Assembly: GCF_014395975.1 (NCBI RefSeq)
Contig: NZ_CP060714.1
Span: 4,464,001 to 4,528,000 of the forward strand
DNA length: 64,000 bases
Origin: Diaphorobacter ruginosibacter
GTDB taxonomy: Bacteria > Pseudomonadota > Gammaproteobacteria > Burkholderiales > Burkholderiaceae_C
Direction: 5' to 3'
The first letter of the stretch is position 1. Each line of letters starts with the position of its first letter. The position numbers and the translations under genes are program-made. Below the pieces are notes generated by a model. It was not told where the DNA came from. It saw only the letters and a list, made by a program, of their open reading frames with translations, and ran no database searches. Of the stretch, positions 53,099 to 62,102 are shown one piece after another.

Positions 53099-53856
53099 CA
53101 CATCTGCATCGCAATGGCAAGTTGCTCCTTCAGCAACTGCGCCATCTCCTTCTTGCGTTCGGGCGGCAGGCGCGGCGCGATCGCGCCGAAGCTGATGGCG
53201 GCCTGGGTGCTGGCCGATGCGGTGAAGGTGCAGCCGACGCCCGACACGCCGACGGTCAGCGTGTCGGTGATGTCCGCGTAGCCCATGCTGCGTGTGCGCT
53301 TGACGGCCTGGATCAGGCGCTCGCGCGTGAAATTCGCCTGTGCGAATTCCTCCGTGTGGCGGTCGAAGATGCGCTCGACCTCGGTATCGCCCAGCTGCGC
53401 CATCAGCGCGAGTCCGCCCGCGCCCAGGCCCAGCAGGCGGCGCCCGCCGACGTCGGTGGTGAACACCTTCACGGGAAAGTGCCCTTCCTCGCGGTGCAGG
53501 CACAGGCAGTAGTCGCCCTGGCGGATCACCAGGAACACGGTGTCGCCCGACATGCGCGCGAGCTTCTGCATGAGCGGACGGCACGAATCCACCAGGGGCA
53601 CGCGGCGCATCGAGGCGAAGCCGAGCTGCATGGCGTCGATGCCCAGCCGGTAGGCCTTCGTCTCGGGGTCGCGTTCGGCGAACTGTTCCTCCGCCAGGCA
53701 TGACAGCAGCCGGTGCGCGGTCGAACGCTCCAGGCCCGAGGCCGCCATCACCTCGGTCAGCGTGATGCCGTGCTCATGGTGCTCGGCCAGCATGCGCAGC
53801 AGGCCCAGCGAACGGCGCAGGCTCTGTGCGCCGGCGGTTCCGGATGTTTTGTCCAT
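53098..53856 (-). CDS. IclR-family transcriptional regulator
   Basis: 252 residues from the ATG at 53856. N-terminal winged HTH about 14-70 (LTEVMAASGLERSTAHRLLS), then the IclR effector domain (about 85-250, LHREEGHFPVKVFTTDVGGR, GCTFTASAS). Divergent from the enoyl-CoA hydratase operon at 53954, separated by 97 bases that hold two palindromes. IclR proteins control such catabolic operons in response to a pathway intermediate. Confidence 0.9.
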   Translation of the reverse strand: MDKTSGTAGAQSLRRSLGLLRMLAEHHEHGITLTEVMAASGLERSTAHRLLSCLAEEQFAERDPETKAYRLGIDAMQLGFASMRRVPLVDSCRPLMQKLARMSGDTVFLVIRQGDYCLCLHREEGHFPVKVFTTDVGGRRLLGLGAGGLALMAQLGDTEVERIFDRHTEEFAQANFTRERLIQAVKRTRSMGYADITDTLTVGVSGVGCTFTASASTQAAISFGAIAPRLPPERKKEMAQLLKEQLAIAMQM

Positions 53857-53880
53857 ATTGTGGGAAAAGAGTGAATATTT

Positions 53881-53912
53881 GTTTGAGATATAGGAAACCC
53901 GAAGTCTAGACT
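53881..53912. promoter_or_regulatory. Candidate IclR operators
   Basis: GTTT-N3-ATAT-N3-AAAC (53881-53898) and the perfect 10-bp palindrome AGTCTAGACT (53903-53912) lie between the divergent IclR gene and the catabolic operon. Either or both could be operator sites. Confidence 0.45.
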
Positions 53913-53953
53913 GAATGTCATCCCGCAGATAGACGATGTTTAGGAGACAAGGC

Positions 53954-54751
53954 ATGGCGTACGAAACGCTCGAAATCGAAAACCACGGCGCGGTGCGCCG
54001 CATCCTGCTGGCCCGCGAGGCGCAGCGCAATGCACAGAGCCAGCAGTTGCTGGACGAGTTGATGGCCGCCTTCGACGAGGCGCGTGTGGATAACTCCGTG
54101 AACGTGGTGATTGTGGGCGGCAAGGGTGCGCATTTCTCGGCGGGCCACGACCTGAAGCAGGCCCAGGCCGAGCGCGCGAACTTCACCGTGGAGGAGCGCT
54201 GGGCCTATGAGGAACTGCGCTACTTCGACTACTCGCTCAAGATCCGGGACTTTCCCAAGCCCACCATCGCGCAGGTGCAGGGCGCCTGTGTGGCGGGCGG
54301 TTTCATGATCGCCAACATGTGCGACCTGGTGGTCGCGGGCGACAGCGCGTTCTTCTCCGACCCCGTCGGTCACACGCTCGGCGCGGCGGCCACCGAAGTG
54401 CTGATCCACCCCTGGGTGATGGGTGCGCGCAAGGCCAAGGAAATGCTCTTCACGGGTGGCAAGCTGAGCGCTCAGGAAGCGTGCGACATCGGCATGGTCA
54501 ACCGCGTGGTGCCGGATGCGGAACTGGCCGACGCCGCGCTCGCGATGGCGCAGCAGATCGCCAAGGCGCCCCCCTTCGGGCTCCGGCTCATCAAGCGCTC
54601 GATCAATCGCTCGCTCGACACGCAGGGCCTGCGCGCGTCGCTCGAGGCGCATTTCGACACGCACCAGCTTTCGCACCTGAGCGAAGGTTTTCTCACGGCG
54701 CGCGACCGCGGACTGGCGAGCGCAATCCAGAAGAACGCAGGAAAGGCCTGA
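53954..54751 (+). CDS. Enoyl-CoA hydratase/isomerase family protein
   Basis: 265 residues from the ATG at 53954, preceded by TAGGAGA. Oxyanion-hole motifs of the crotonase family are present: GKGAHFSAGHDLKQ and QGACVAGGFMIANMCDL, with FFSDPVGHTLG. It hydrates or isomerises unsaturated acyl-CoA thioesters. First gene of the operon that also encodes an acyl-CoA synthetase, a Bug receptor and two acyl-CoA dehydrogenases. A DnaA box (TGTGGATAA at 54085) lies in the coding sequence. Confidence 0.88.
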   Translation: MAYETLEIENHGAVRRILLAREAQRNAQSQQLLDELMAAFDEARVDNSVNVVIVGGKGAHFSAGHDLKQAQAERANFTVEERWAYEELRYFDYSLKIRDFPKPTIAQVQGACVAGGFMIANMCDLVVAGDSAFFSDPVGHTLGAAATEVLIHPWVMGARKAKEMLFTGGKLSAQEACDIGMVNRVVPDAELADAALAMAQQIAKAPPFGLRLIKRSINRSLDTQGLRASLEAHFDTHQLSHLSEGFLTARDRGLASAIQKNAGKA

Positions 54752-54754
54752 ACC

Positions 54755-56881
54755 ATGCGCTCTCCCGTGAAGCACTCCACGCACCGCCTCGAGCCGCTGC
54801 TCAACCCCGCATCGATCGCCATCGTCGGCGCCAGCAACAACGCCGCGCGCATCGGCGGCATGCCCATCGCGCATCTCACCAAGTTTGGCTACCAGGGGCG
54901 CATCTATCCGATCAATCCGAAATATGAGCAAGTGTTCGGCCTGCGCTGCCATGCCGATATCGAATCGCTGCCCGAAGCGCCGGACCTGGTGGTGCTCGCC
55001 ATCGCGGCAGCCGATGTGCTCGCGATGCTCCGGCGCTGCGCGGCCAGGGGCGTGCGCGCGGTGATCGTCTACGCGGCGGGATTCGCCGAGGAAGGCGCCA
55101 GGGGGGCCGCCTTGCAGGCCGAACTCGAGGCCTACGTGGCGACGACCGACCTGGTGGTCGCCGGACCCAACGCGATGGGGTTTGCGAACCTGAACACGCA
55201 GGCACACACCAATTTCGCCTCGGTTTTCAACACCGCGCCCATGCAACCGGGCCGGGGCAGCGTCAGCCTGCTCACGCAGAGCGGCAACGTGTGCGCCGCG
55301 GTGTATGCGATCGCGCGCCGCCTGGGGGTGGACTTCAGCCACTTCATCAACACCGGCAACGAGGCGTGCGTGGATTTCGCGCAGTACCTCGAATACCTCG
55401 CGCAGGACGATGCGACCGACGTGGCGCTGGGCTACATCGAAGAGCTGCGCGACGGCGAGCGCTTCATGCAGGCCGCCGAACGCTTCTCGCGCCAGGGCAA
55501 GCTGCTCGTGCTCTACAAGGCGGGGGAAACCGACAAGGGGTCGGAGGCCGTGCGCTCGCACACCTCGGCGCTTGCGGGCGACCAGGCCGTGTACCAGGCC
55601 GCGTTTCGCCAGCTCGACATCATCCAGAGCAACGATTTCGTGCAGATGGCGCAGCTCGCGCACCTCGCGGGCTACCGCCACAAGAGCGCAGGCAGGCGCG
55701 TGGCGATCATCACGATCTCGGGCGCGCTGGGCGCGATCCTGGCCGACAAGTTCATCGCGCTTGGGCTCGACGTCCCCACGCTGCCGCAGGCGCTCCAGGA
55801 CACGCTGCGCAGCGGCATTCCCGACTACGGCATGGTGAGCAATCCGGTCGATGTGACCGGCAACGTGGTGAACGATCCGGGCTTCGTGCGCACCGCGATG
55901 GAGGCGCTCGCGCAGTCCGACGCGGTGGACGCGGTCGTCATCTACGCGCCGGGCTACATGCTCGACCGCATGGCGGACGACCTGTGCGCCGTGTCGCAGA
56001 AGTTCGCCAGGCTCTTCGTCGCCATCGACACCGGCGCGGCCAGGACACGCGAGCAACTGCGCGCGGGCGGCGTGCCTGTGTTCGAGGACATCGGCGTGGC
56101 GGTCTCCGCGCTGTCGCCCTTCCTGCTGTGGCAGGAGCGCCGCCGAAACAACCGCTGGCTCGACCTGCGCGGCGAAGCCCCGCCGGAGCGCACGGCGCTG
56201 CCGCCCAGCCTTGACGAATACAGCACCAAGCAGTTGCTGGTGCGGCATGGCATGCCCGCAGGTGCCGAGCGCGTGGCCACCACGGCAGACGAGGCGGCCG
56301 CGGCGGCCGAGGCGATCGGCTACCCGGTCGTGCTCAAGGTGCTGTCCGCCGACATTGCGCACAAGACGGAGGCCGGCGGTGTGCGACTGCGCCTGCAGGA
56401 CGCCGACGAGGTGCGCAAGGCCTTCACCGAAGTGCTGGCCAGTGTGCGCCGCCATGCGCCTCAGGCACGCATCGACGGCGCACTGGTCTGCCGGATGGAG
56501 TCGGGCGTGGCCGAGCTCATCGTCGGAGCGACGCGTGATCCCGTGTTCGGCATGACGCTGACCGTGGGGCTGGGCGGCGTGCTCACCGAGCTCTACAAGG
56601 ACGTGAGCCACCGCGTGCTGCCGGTGGATGCATCGATGGCGCGCGAGATGCTGGGTGAGCTGAAGGCCTTCCCGCTGCTCACCGGCTATCGGGGCCGCGC
56701 GCCCGGCGACGTGGATGCCGCATGTGCGGCCATCGCGGGCTTTTCGCGCGCGGTGCTCGCGCTGCAGGAACAGGCGGACGAGGTGGAGGTGAACCCTCTG
56801 CTCGTCAGGGAGCGAGGCCACGGGGTCTGCATGCTCGATGCGCTGGTGCTGCCCGCGAAGGCGAGCCCGCACAACCACTGA
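54755..56881 (+). CDS. Fused ADP-forming acyl-CoA synthetase (acetate-CoA ligase family)
   Basis: 708 residues. N-terminal CoA-binding domain (about 20-150, PASIAIVGASNNAARIGGMP), succinyl-CoA ligase-like domains with the phospho-His motif RSHTSALAGDQAVY (His about 269), and a C-terminal ATP-grasp domain (about 485-708, YPVVLKVLSADIAHKTEAGG, VNPLLVRE). This class makes acyl-CoA with ATP giving ADP and Pi. The organic acid is not evident; the neighbours suggest it is then oxidised and hydrated. It starts 3 bases after the hydratase stop. Confidence 0.9.
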   Translation: MRSPVKHSTHRLEPLLNPASIAIVGASNNAARIGGMPIAHLTKFGYQGRIYPINPKYEQVFGLRCHADIESLPEAPDLVVLAIAAADVLAMLRRCAARGVRAVIVYAAGFAEEGARGAALQAELEAYVATTDLVVAGPNAMGFANLNTQAHTNFASVFNTAPMQPGRGSVSLLTQSGNVCAAVYAIARRLGVDFSHFINTGNEACVDFAQYLEYLAQDDATDVALGYIEELRDGERFMQAAERFSRQGKLLVLYKAGETDKGSEAVRSHTSALAGDQAVYQAAFRQLDIIQSNDFVQMAQLAHLAGYRHKSAGRRVAIITISGALGAILADKFIALGLDVPTLPQALQDTLRSGIPDYGMVSNPVDVTGNVVNDPGFVRTAMEALAQSDAVDAVVIYAPGYMLDRMADDLCAVSQKFARLFVAIDTGAARTREQLRAGGVPVFEDIGVAVSALSPFLLWQERRRNNRWLDLRGEAPPERTALPPSLDEYSTKQLLVRHGMPAGAERVATTADEAAAAAEAIGYPVVLKVLSADIAHKTEAGGVRLRLQDADEVRKAFTEVLASVRRHAPQARIDGALVCRMESGVAELIVGATRDPVFGMTLTVGLGGVLTELYKDVSHRVLPVDASMAREMLGELKAFPLLTGYRGRAPGDVDAACAAIAGFSRAVLALQEQADEVEVNPLLVRERGHGVCMLDALVLPAKASPHNH

Positions 56882-56928
56882 TTTTTCCGACCTCACTATC
56901 CACAGCAAACCAAGAGGAGACAAGTACC

Positions 56929-57897
56929 ATGAAGCTCAAGCACATCCTGGCCACCATGGCCGTCGCAGTCGCCGCCGTGTGCGGCAGCGCCCAGGCGCAG
57001 AACTATCCGACCAAGCCGGTGACCATCGTCGTGCCCTTCTCGCCCGGCGGCGCCACCGACATCATGGCCCGCGCGCTGTCCGAGCGCATGAGCACCAAGC
57101 TCGGCCAGCCGGTGATCGTGGAGAACAAGCCCGGGGCCGGCACGGTGATCGCATCGGACTATGTGGCGCGCGCCAACCCCGATGGCCACACGCTGCTGCT
57201 CGCCGCGTCGTCGCTCGGCATCGCACCGTCGCTGTACAAGAAGGTGAACTACGATCCGGTGAAGGACTTCACGCCGGTCTCGCTGGTGGCATCGGTCGTC
57301 CATGTGCTGGAGGTGCATCCCAGCGTGCCGGCCCACAACGTGGCCGAGCTGGTGGCCTGGCTCAAGGCGAACCCTGCCAAGGGCAGCTACGGCTCCGTGG
57401 GCGCGGGCACGTCGACGCACCTGGAGTCCGAGCTCTTCAAGACCATGTCCGGTGCCAACATGGAGCACGTGCCCTACAAGGGCAGCGCCCCCGCCCTGAT
57501 GGACCTCGTGGGCGGCAACATCAACGTGATGTTCGATGCCTATGCTTCGTCCAAGCCGTTCATCAACGACAAGAAGGTGCGCCTGCTCGCCGTCACGACG
57601 GCCAAGCGCTCCAGGCTGCTGCCCGATACGCCGACCGTGGCCGAGTCCGGCCTGCCGGGCTACGAGGCCATGCCGTGGCTCGGCTTCGTGGCGCCCGCGG
57701 GCACGCCGGCGCCCGTGGTGAACAAGCTCTACGCCACGCTGCAGGAGATCCTCAAGGAGCAGCCGATCCAGGAGAAGTTCGATGCGCTGGGGCTGGAGAT
57801 CATCGGCAACAAGCCGGACGAGTTCGCGGCCTTCCTGAAGAACGACATCGTGAAGTGGACGAAGGTCGTGAAGGATTCCGGCGCGAAGGCGGACTGA
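56929..57897 (+). CDS. Bug-family (TctC-like) substrate-binding protein
   Basis: 322 residues from the ATG at 56929 (GAGGAGA upstream). Signal peptide 1-23 (AAVCGSAQAQ). Motifs YPTKPVTIVVPFSPGGATDI, ENKPGAGTVIASDYVARANP and VPYKGSAPALMDLVGGNI are Bug hallmarks. As part of the catabolic operon it probably captures the substrate of the acyl-CoA synthetase. No membrane TctAB component is present. It is a paralogue of the gene at 5966 with clear sequence similarity. Confidence 0.93.
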   Translation: MKLKHILATMAVAVAAVCGSAQAQNYPTKPVTIVVPFSPGGATDIMARALSERMSTKLGQPVIVENKPGAGTVIASDYVARANPDGHTLLLAASSLGIAPSLYKKVNYDPVKDFTPVSLVASVVHVLEVHPSVPAHNVAELVAWLKANPAKGSYGSVGAGTSTHLESELFKTMSGANMEHVPYKGSAPALMDLVGGNINVMFDAYASSKPFINDKKVRLLAVTTAKRSRLLPDTPTVAESGLPGYEAMPWLGFVAPAGTPAPVVNKLYATLQEILKEQPIQEKFDALGLEIIGNKPDEFAAFLKNDIVKWTKVVKDSGAKAD

Positions 57898-57984
57898 TCG
57901 CCACCGTTTTTTTTCAGCCATCCGCCCTCTCCTGCAAACCGGGAGGGGCGTGAAACCAATAGACATTCGAAAGACCGCAGCACC

Positions 57985-59175
57985 ATGCAAGTGGGCTATT
58001 CACCCGAAGACGAAGCGTTCCGCATCACCCTGCGCGACTGGTTTGAAACCCACTTCCCCCGATTCAAGGCTGCGTGGCCTGCCGAACCCGACCCCAACGA
58101 CTTCGAGTGGCGCCGCGCCTGGGAGGACTACGTCTGCGCGGCGGGCTGGTCCGGCCTCGGCTGGCCCGCGCAGTATGGCGGCCGGAACTGGCCGCTTACG
58201 CGGCAGGCGATCTTTCACGAGGAGCAGGCGCGCATCGGCGCACCGCTGGGCGTGAACATCATCGGGCACGGCATCCTCGGCCCCACGCTGATCCACTTTG
58301 CAAGCGAGGCGCAGAAGCAGCGCTTCCTGCCGGGCATCCTGAGCAACCGCGAGATCTGGTGCCAGGGCTACTCCGAGCCGGGCGCGGGCTCCGACCTGGC
58401 ATCGCTCGCAACGCGTGCCGAACGCCGGGACGACCACTACCTGCTGAACGGCCACAAGGTGTGGACGTCGTTCGCGCACATTGCCGACTATTGCTTCGTG
58501 CTCGCGCGCACCGATGCCTCGCTGCCGCGCCACAAGGGCATCAGTTTTCTGCTGGTCGACATGAAGCTGCCGGGCGTGCGCGTGGAGCCGATTCGCCAGA
58601 TCACCGGCGAGTCCGATTTCAACGAAGTGTTCTTCGAGGACGTGAAGGTGCCGTTCGATGCGCTGGTCGGCGAGGAGAACGGCGGCTGGCGCCTGGCGAT
58701 GGCGGCGGCCAGCTTCGAGCGCGGCACCTACTTCATCCCGCGCCAGGTGCGCTTCGCACAGGAGGTGCGGGCACTTGGCAGGCTGGCCGCGGACACCCCG
58801 GGCGAGAGCGGCCTGACGCGGCTCGACGACCCGCACCTGCGCCGCGATATCGCGCGGCTGGCGATCGACAGCCATGTGCTCCGGCTCAAGACCTTTCGCG
58901 CTCTCACGCATGCGCTGCGCGGGGGCCCGCCCGGCCCCGAGGGATCGGCCACCAAGCTGCACTGGAGCGAGTCGCACCAGAAGCTGATGGCGCTGGCGGA
59001 GGAGGTCCTGGGCGAACGCGCGCTCGCAGGCCCCGGTCCCGACGCGGACGACCGCGAAGCCGCGGGCTGGACGCGGGACTACCTGTGGACGCGCGCCGAA
59101 ACGATCCTCGCGGGAACCTCCGAGGTTCAACGGAACATTCTTGCCGAGCAGATGCTGCAACTCCCCAAGGGCTGA
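57985..59175 (+). CDS. Acyl-CoA dehydrogenase
   Basis: 396 residues, full ACAD length. N-terminal helical domain, middle beta domain with GYSEPGAGSDLASLATRAE and the FAD/substrate region TSFAHIADYCFVLART, C-terminal helical domain ending WTRAETILAGTSEVQRNILA, the Glu/Gly-Thr-Ser block seen in many ACADs. It removes two hydrogens from acyl-CoA and passes them to ETF. Paired with a second ACAD 10 bases downstream; the two may be a heteromeric dehydrogenase, as in steroid or related CoA-ester degradation. Confidence 0.9.
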   Translation: MQVGYSPEDEAFRITLRDWFETHFPRFKAAWPAEPDPNDFEWRRAWEDYVCAAGWSGLGWPAQYGGRNWPLTRQAIFHEEQARIGAPLGVNIIGHGILGPTLIHFASEAQKQRFLPGILSNREIWCQGYSEPGAGSDLASLATRAERRDDHYLLNGHKVWTSFAHIADYCFVLARTDASLPRHKGISFLLVDMKLPGVRVEPIRQITGESDFNEVFFEDVKVPFDALVGEENGGWRLAMAAASFERGTYFIPRQVRFAQEVRALGRLAADTPGESGLTRLDDPHLRRDIARLAIDSHVLRLKTFRALTHALRGGPPGPEGSATKLHWSESHQKLMALAEEVLGERALAGPGPDADDREAAGWTRDYLWTRAETILAGTSEVQRNILAEQMLQLPKG

Positions 59176-59185
59176 ACGGACAACC

Positions 59186-60238
59186 ATGGACTTCGCACTC
59201 AACGACGAGCAGCAGATGCTGCAGGAATCAGCCCGGCGCTTCTTTGCCGACCACCACCCGCTGGCGCGCGCGCGCAAGGCATTGCCCTTTTCCGCGCCCG
59301 AGCAGCAGCGGCTCTGGGCCGACATGGCCGGCATGGGCTGGATGGCCCTCCTCGCCCCGGAATCGATGGACGGATTGGGGCTGGGGCTCACCGAGGCCTG
59401 CCTCGTGGCCGAGGCCGCGGGCGGACAGCTGCTGAACCTGCCCTGGGCGAGCAGCGCGGTGCTGGTGCCGCTCTGGGTCAAGGCGGCAGGAAAAAACGCG
59501 CCAGAGGCCCTTCAATCGCTTCTGAGCGGCATTCTGGCGGGGGAGCGTGCCGTCCACTGCGTCGATGCGGGCGACCGGCTCTGGAATTTCGCCGCGCAAT
59601 GCACCGACACGGTCGTGGTTCGCGGGCTGAACGATGCATCGCAGCCGCTGCAGGTGGCGATCGTGCCGGCGGCACCGGCACCGGCCCCGGCCCCTGCCCC
59701 TGCCGCGGGACTGGACCCGACACTGCGCCAGGAACTCCCGCCGCGGGCGGCGAACGCCCTCGACTGGCTGGACCTGGGAGCCATCGACGAGAAGGACAGG
59801 GAGCACGCCCGCAGCGCCTGGCGGCTCATGCAATGTGCGGAACTCGTGGGTGTCGCGCAGGCCGCGCTGCTGCTGGGCGCGGGCTACGCCGCGGAGCGGG
59901 TGCAGTTCGGCAAGCCCATCGGCAGCTACCAGGCCATCAAGCACCAGCTGGCGAATGCGTGGATGGCGGTGGACAACGCCCGCCTGGCGCTGTGGTACGC
60001 GACGGCGGCGCTCGACGGCGGCCTGCCCGATGCGTCCTTTGCATGCGCTGCCGCCGAGTTCACGGCCATCGAGGGGGCGCAGCTCACCACACGCACGGTG
60101 ATCCAGGTGCATGGCGGCATGGGCTTCACATGGGAGCACGATGCCCACCTGTTCCTCAAGCGGGCGCAGTTGCTGGCGATTCGCCTGGGCGGTGCCTCGG
60201 GAGCGCTGTCGCGCGTGGAGGCGCTTGCGCTCGCCTGA
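59186..60238 (+). CDS. Second acyl-CoA dehydrogenase family protein
   Basis: 350 residues from the ATG at 59186. Shorter than its partner. N-terminal ACAD domain (FALNDEQQMLQESARRFFAD), C-terminal domain with QFGKPIGSYQAIKHQLANAW and HGGMGFTWEHDAHLFLKRAQ. In the middle is a Pro/Ala-rich run of about 12 residues (PAPAPAPAPAAG, near 168-179) that replaces part of the usual beta domain. This form is typical of the small, FAD-poor subunit of heterodimeric ACADs. Confidence 0.85.
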   Translation: MDFALNDEQQMLQESARRFFADHHPLARARKALPFSAPEQQRLWADMAGMGWMALLAPESMDGLGLGLTEACLVAEAAGGQLLNLPWASSAVLVPLWVKAAGKNAPEALQSLLSGILAGERAVHCVDAGDRLWNFAAQCTDTVVVRGLNDASQPLQVAIVPAAPAPAPAPAPAAGLDPTLRQELPPRAANALDWLDLGAIDEKDREHARSAWRLMQCAELVGVAQAALLLGAGYAAERVQFGKPIGSYQAIKHQLANAWMAVDNARLALWYATAALDGGLPDASFACAAAEFTAIEGAQLTTRTVIQVHGGMGFTWEHDAHLFLKRAQLLAIRLGGASGALSRVEALALA

Positions 60239-60274
60239 AGGAGGGGTGCCCGCTCTCAGAGCGGGTCCAGGCCC

Positions 60275-61390
60275 TCAGGCACGCGGTGCGGTCTCGCGGC
60301 GCGTGCGCACGGCCGCTGCCAGCTGCTCCAGCACGGGAACCGTCTGGTCGAAGCTGATGCAGGCATCGGTCACCGACACGCCGTGCCTGAGCTCCTGCCC
60401 TTCCACGATGTCCTGGCGCCCTTCCTCGAGGTGGCTCTCGATCATCACGCCCGTGATGCGCCGGTCGCCAGCGGCCACCTGCCGTGCGACGTCTTCGGCC
60501 ACGACGATCTGGCGCGCGTGCTGCTTGCTGCTGTTGGCGTGCGAGAGGTCGATCATCACCTGCTCGCGCAGGCCCGATTTCTTCAGCAGTTCGCAGGCTG
60601 CGTTCACGTCCTCGGCGCTGTAGTTGGGCTGCTTGCCGCCGCGCAGGATCACGTGGCAGTCATCGTTGCCGCGGGTCTCGAAAATGGCGGACTGGCCCAT
60701 CTTGGTCATGCCCATGAAGGCGTGAGACGCCTGCGCGGCCAGGATCGCATCGGAGGCCACCTTCACGCCGCCATCGGTGCCGTTCTTGAAGCCCACCGGG
60801 CACGACAGGCCGCTGGCGAGCTGGCGGTGGCTCTGGCTTTCGGTCGTGCGGGCACCGATGGCACCCCAGCTGACCAGGTCGCTGATGAACTGCGGCGACA
60901 GCAGATCGAGGAATTCCGTGGCCACGGGCAGGCCCAGTTCAAGAATGTCCAGCAGCAGCGCGCGCGCCATCTGCACGCCATCGTTGATGGCGAAGCTGTC
61001 GTCCATGCGCGGATCGTTGATGTAGCCCTTCCATCCCACCGTGGTGCGGGGCTTCTCGAAGTACACGCGCATCACGATGAGCAGCTCGCCCGACAGGGCC
61101 TCGGCCTGCTTCCTGAGCTTGCATGCGTATTCGATAGCCTGGTCATGGTCGTGAATCGAGCACGGGCCCACCACCACTACCAGGCGGTCGTCCTGTCCGT
61201 GCAGCACCTTCGAGATGGCGGCGCGGCTGGACTCCACCAGGTCCGATGCATCCTGGGGCGTGGGCAGCCACTCCTGCAGCAGCGCGGGCGTGATCAGCGG
61301 GCGTACGGCCTTGATGCGCAGATCGTCGATGCGCGTGGTGTCGTGGGTGGATGCCTGGGGCTTGTGGGTGGGGGTGATGTTCTGGGTCAT
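60275..61390 (-). CDS. 3-deoxy-7-phosphoheptulonate synthase (DAHP synthase, class I AroFGH type)
   Basis: 371 residues. Class I signature blocks: VGPCSIHDHDQAIEYACKL, EKPRTTVGWKGYINDP, GARTTESQSHRQLASGLSCP and DLSHANSSKQH. It condenses PEP with erythrose-4-phosphate at the start of aromatic amino-acid synthesis. Which aromatic amino acid inhibits it cannot be read by eye, so I leave the symbol blank. Convergent with the second ACAD gene; a 7-bp GC hairpin (60249-60265) without a T-run sits between. Confidence 0.93.
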   Translation of the reverse strand: MTQNITPTHKPQASTHDTTRIDDLRIKAVRPLITPALLQEWLPTPQDASDLVESSRAAISKVLHGQDDRLVVVVGPCSIHDHDQAIEYACKLRKQAEALSGELLIVMRVYFEKPRTTVGWKGYINDPRMDDSFAINDGVQMARALLLDILELGLPVATEFLDLLSPQFISDLVSWGAIGARTTESQSHRQLASGLSCPVGFKNGTDGGVKVASDAILAAQASHAFMGMTKMGQSAIFETRGNDDCHVILRGGKQPNYSAEDVNAACELLKKSGLREQVMIDLSHANSSKQHARQIVVAEDVARQVAAGDRRITGVMIESHLEEGRQDIVEGQELRHGVSVTDACISFDQTVPVLEQLAAAVRTRRETAPRA

Positions 61391-61482
61391 GGTGCGCCAT
61401 TGTCCCGCAATGGCGGCGGCCCCGTGTTTCGGGGCTTGGTGCTTGCAGAGGGGCGCGCGGCGGCGGGAGCCACGCCGCGGGG

Positions 61483-61977
61483 TCAGAACCGCCGGAAGGA
61501 CATGCGCTGCCGGGACCAGTACTTCGACTGCAGCGAGTCGAGCCGCACCGTTCCGCCCGTCGACGGCGCATGGACAAAGCGCCCGTTGCCCACATAGATG
61601 CCGGCATGCGTGGGCCGCGAGCCGCCGAACAGCACCAGGTCTCCGGTGCGCAGGTCATCCTCGGAGATGGACTTGCCGAACTCGTCGAGCTGGGAGACCG
61701 TGCGTGGCGGGGCCACGCCCGCCGTGTTCTGGTACACGTAGCCGATGAGCCCGCTGCAGTCGAAGCCGCCGGCCGGGGTGTTGCCGCCATAGCGGTATGG
61801 CGTGCCGACGAGGCCCATGGCATGGATGGCGATGTCGTCGGCCTGTGCCTCGGAGAGGCGCGAAACGCCCTGCCCCCAGGTGCCGGAGGAGGACGTGCGT
61901 GACGTGGTGGGGGCCGAGCCGCATGCGGCAAGCAGCACGGCGACGGCCAGTGTCAGGCAGGTTTGAAGTGCTCGCAT
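61483..61977 (-). CDS. NlpC/P60 lipoprotein peptidase
   Basis: 164 residues from the ATG at 61977. Lipobox LAAC (Cys19) after a hydrophobic signal. NlpC/P60 domain about 48-164: catalytic Cys in GGFDCSGLIGYVYQ, then His in RPTHAGIYVGNG, and the third polar residue in FVHAPSTGG. These enzymes cleave D-glutamyl to diamino acid bonds in peptidoglycan stems at the cell envelope. Located 126 bases downstream of the leuA stop (leuA ends at 62103), with its own upstream region. Confidence 0.9.
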   Translation of the reverse strand: MRALQTCLTLAVAVLLAACGSAPTTSRTSSSGTWGQGVSRLSEAQADDIAIHAMGLVGTPYRYGGNTPAGGFDCSGLIGYVYQNTAGVAPPRTVSQLDEFGKSISEDDLRTGDLVLFGGSRPTHAGIYVGNGRFVHAPSTGGTVRLDSLQSKYWSRQRMSFRRF

Positions 61978-62102
61978 GGAGGCCAAGGGTAACAGCAGCG
62001 GGCTCGTGGCCCAAGTGTTTCCCTTACTGCGCGCGGGCTTGTGGTCCGGCGCTTGCTCCTGCTCGCCTGCCCTGTGGGGCAGGGAACATCCAGCCAGGCG
62101 GA

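Noticed and set aside
53918..56923. 1001-codon open frame on the minus strand
   Set aside because: Antisense to the crotonase and acyl-CoA synthetase genes, both of which carry clear family motifs on the other strand.
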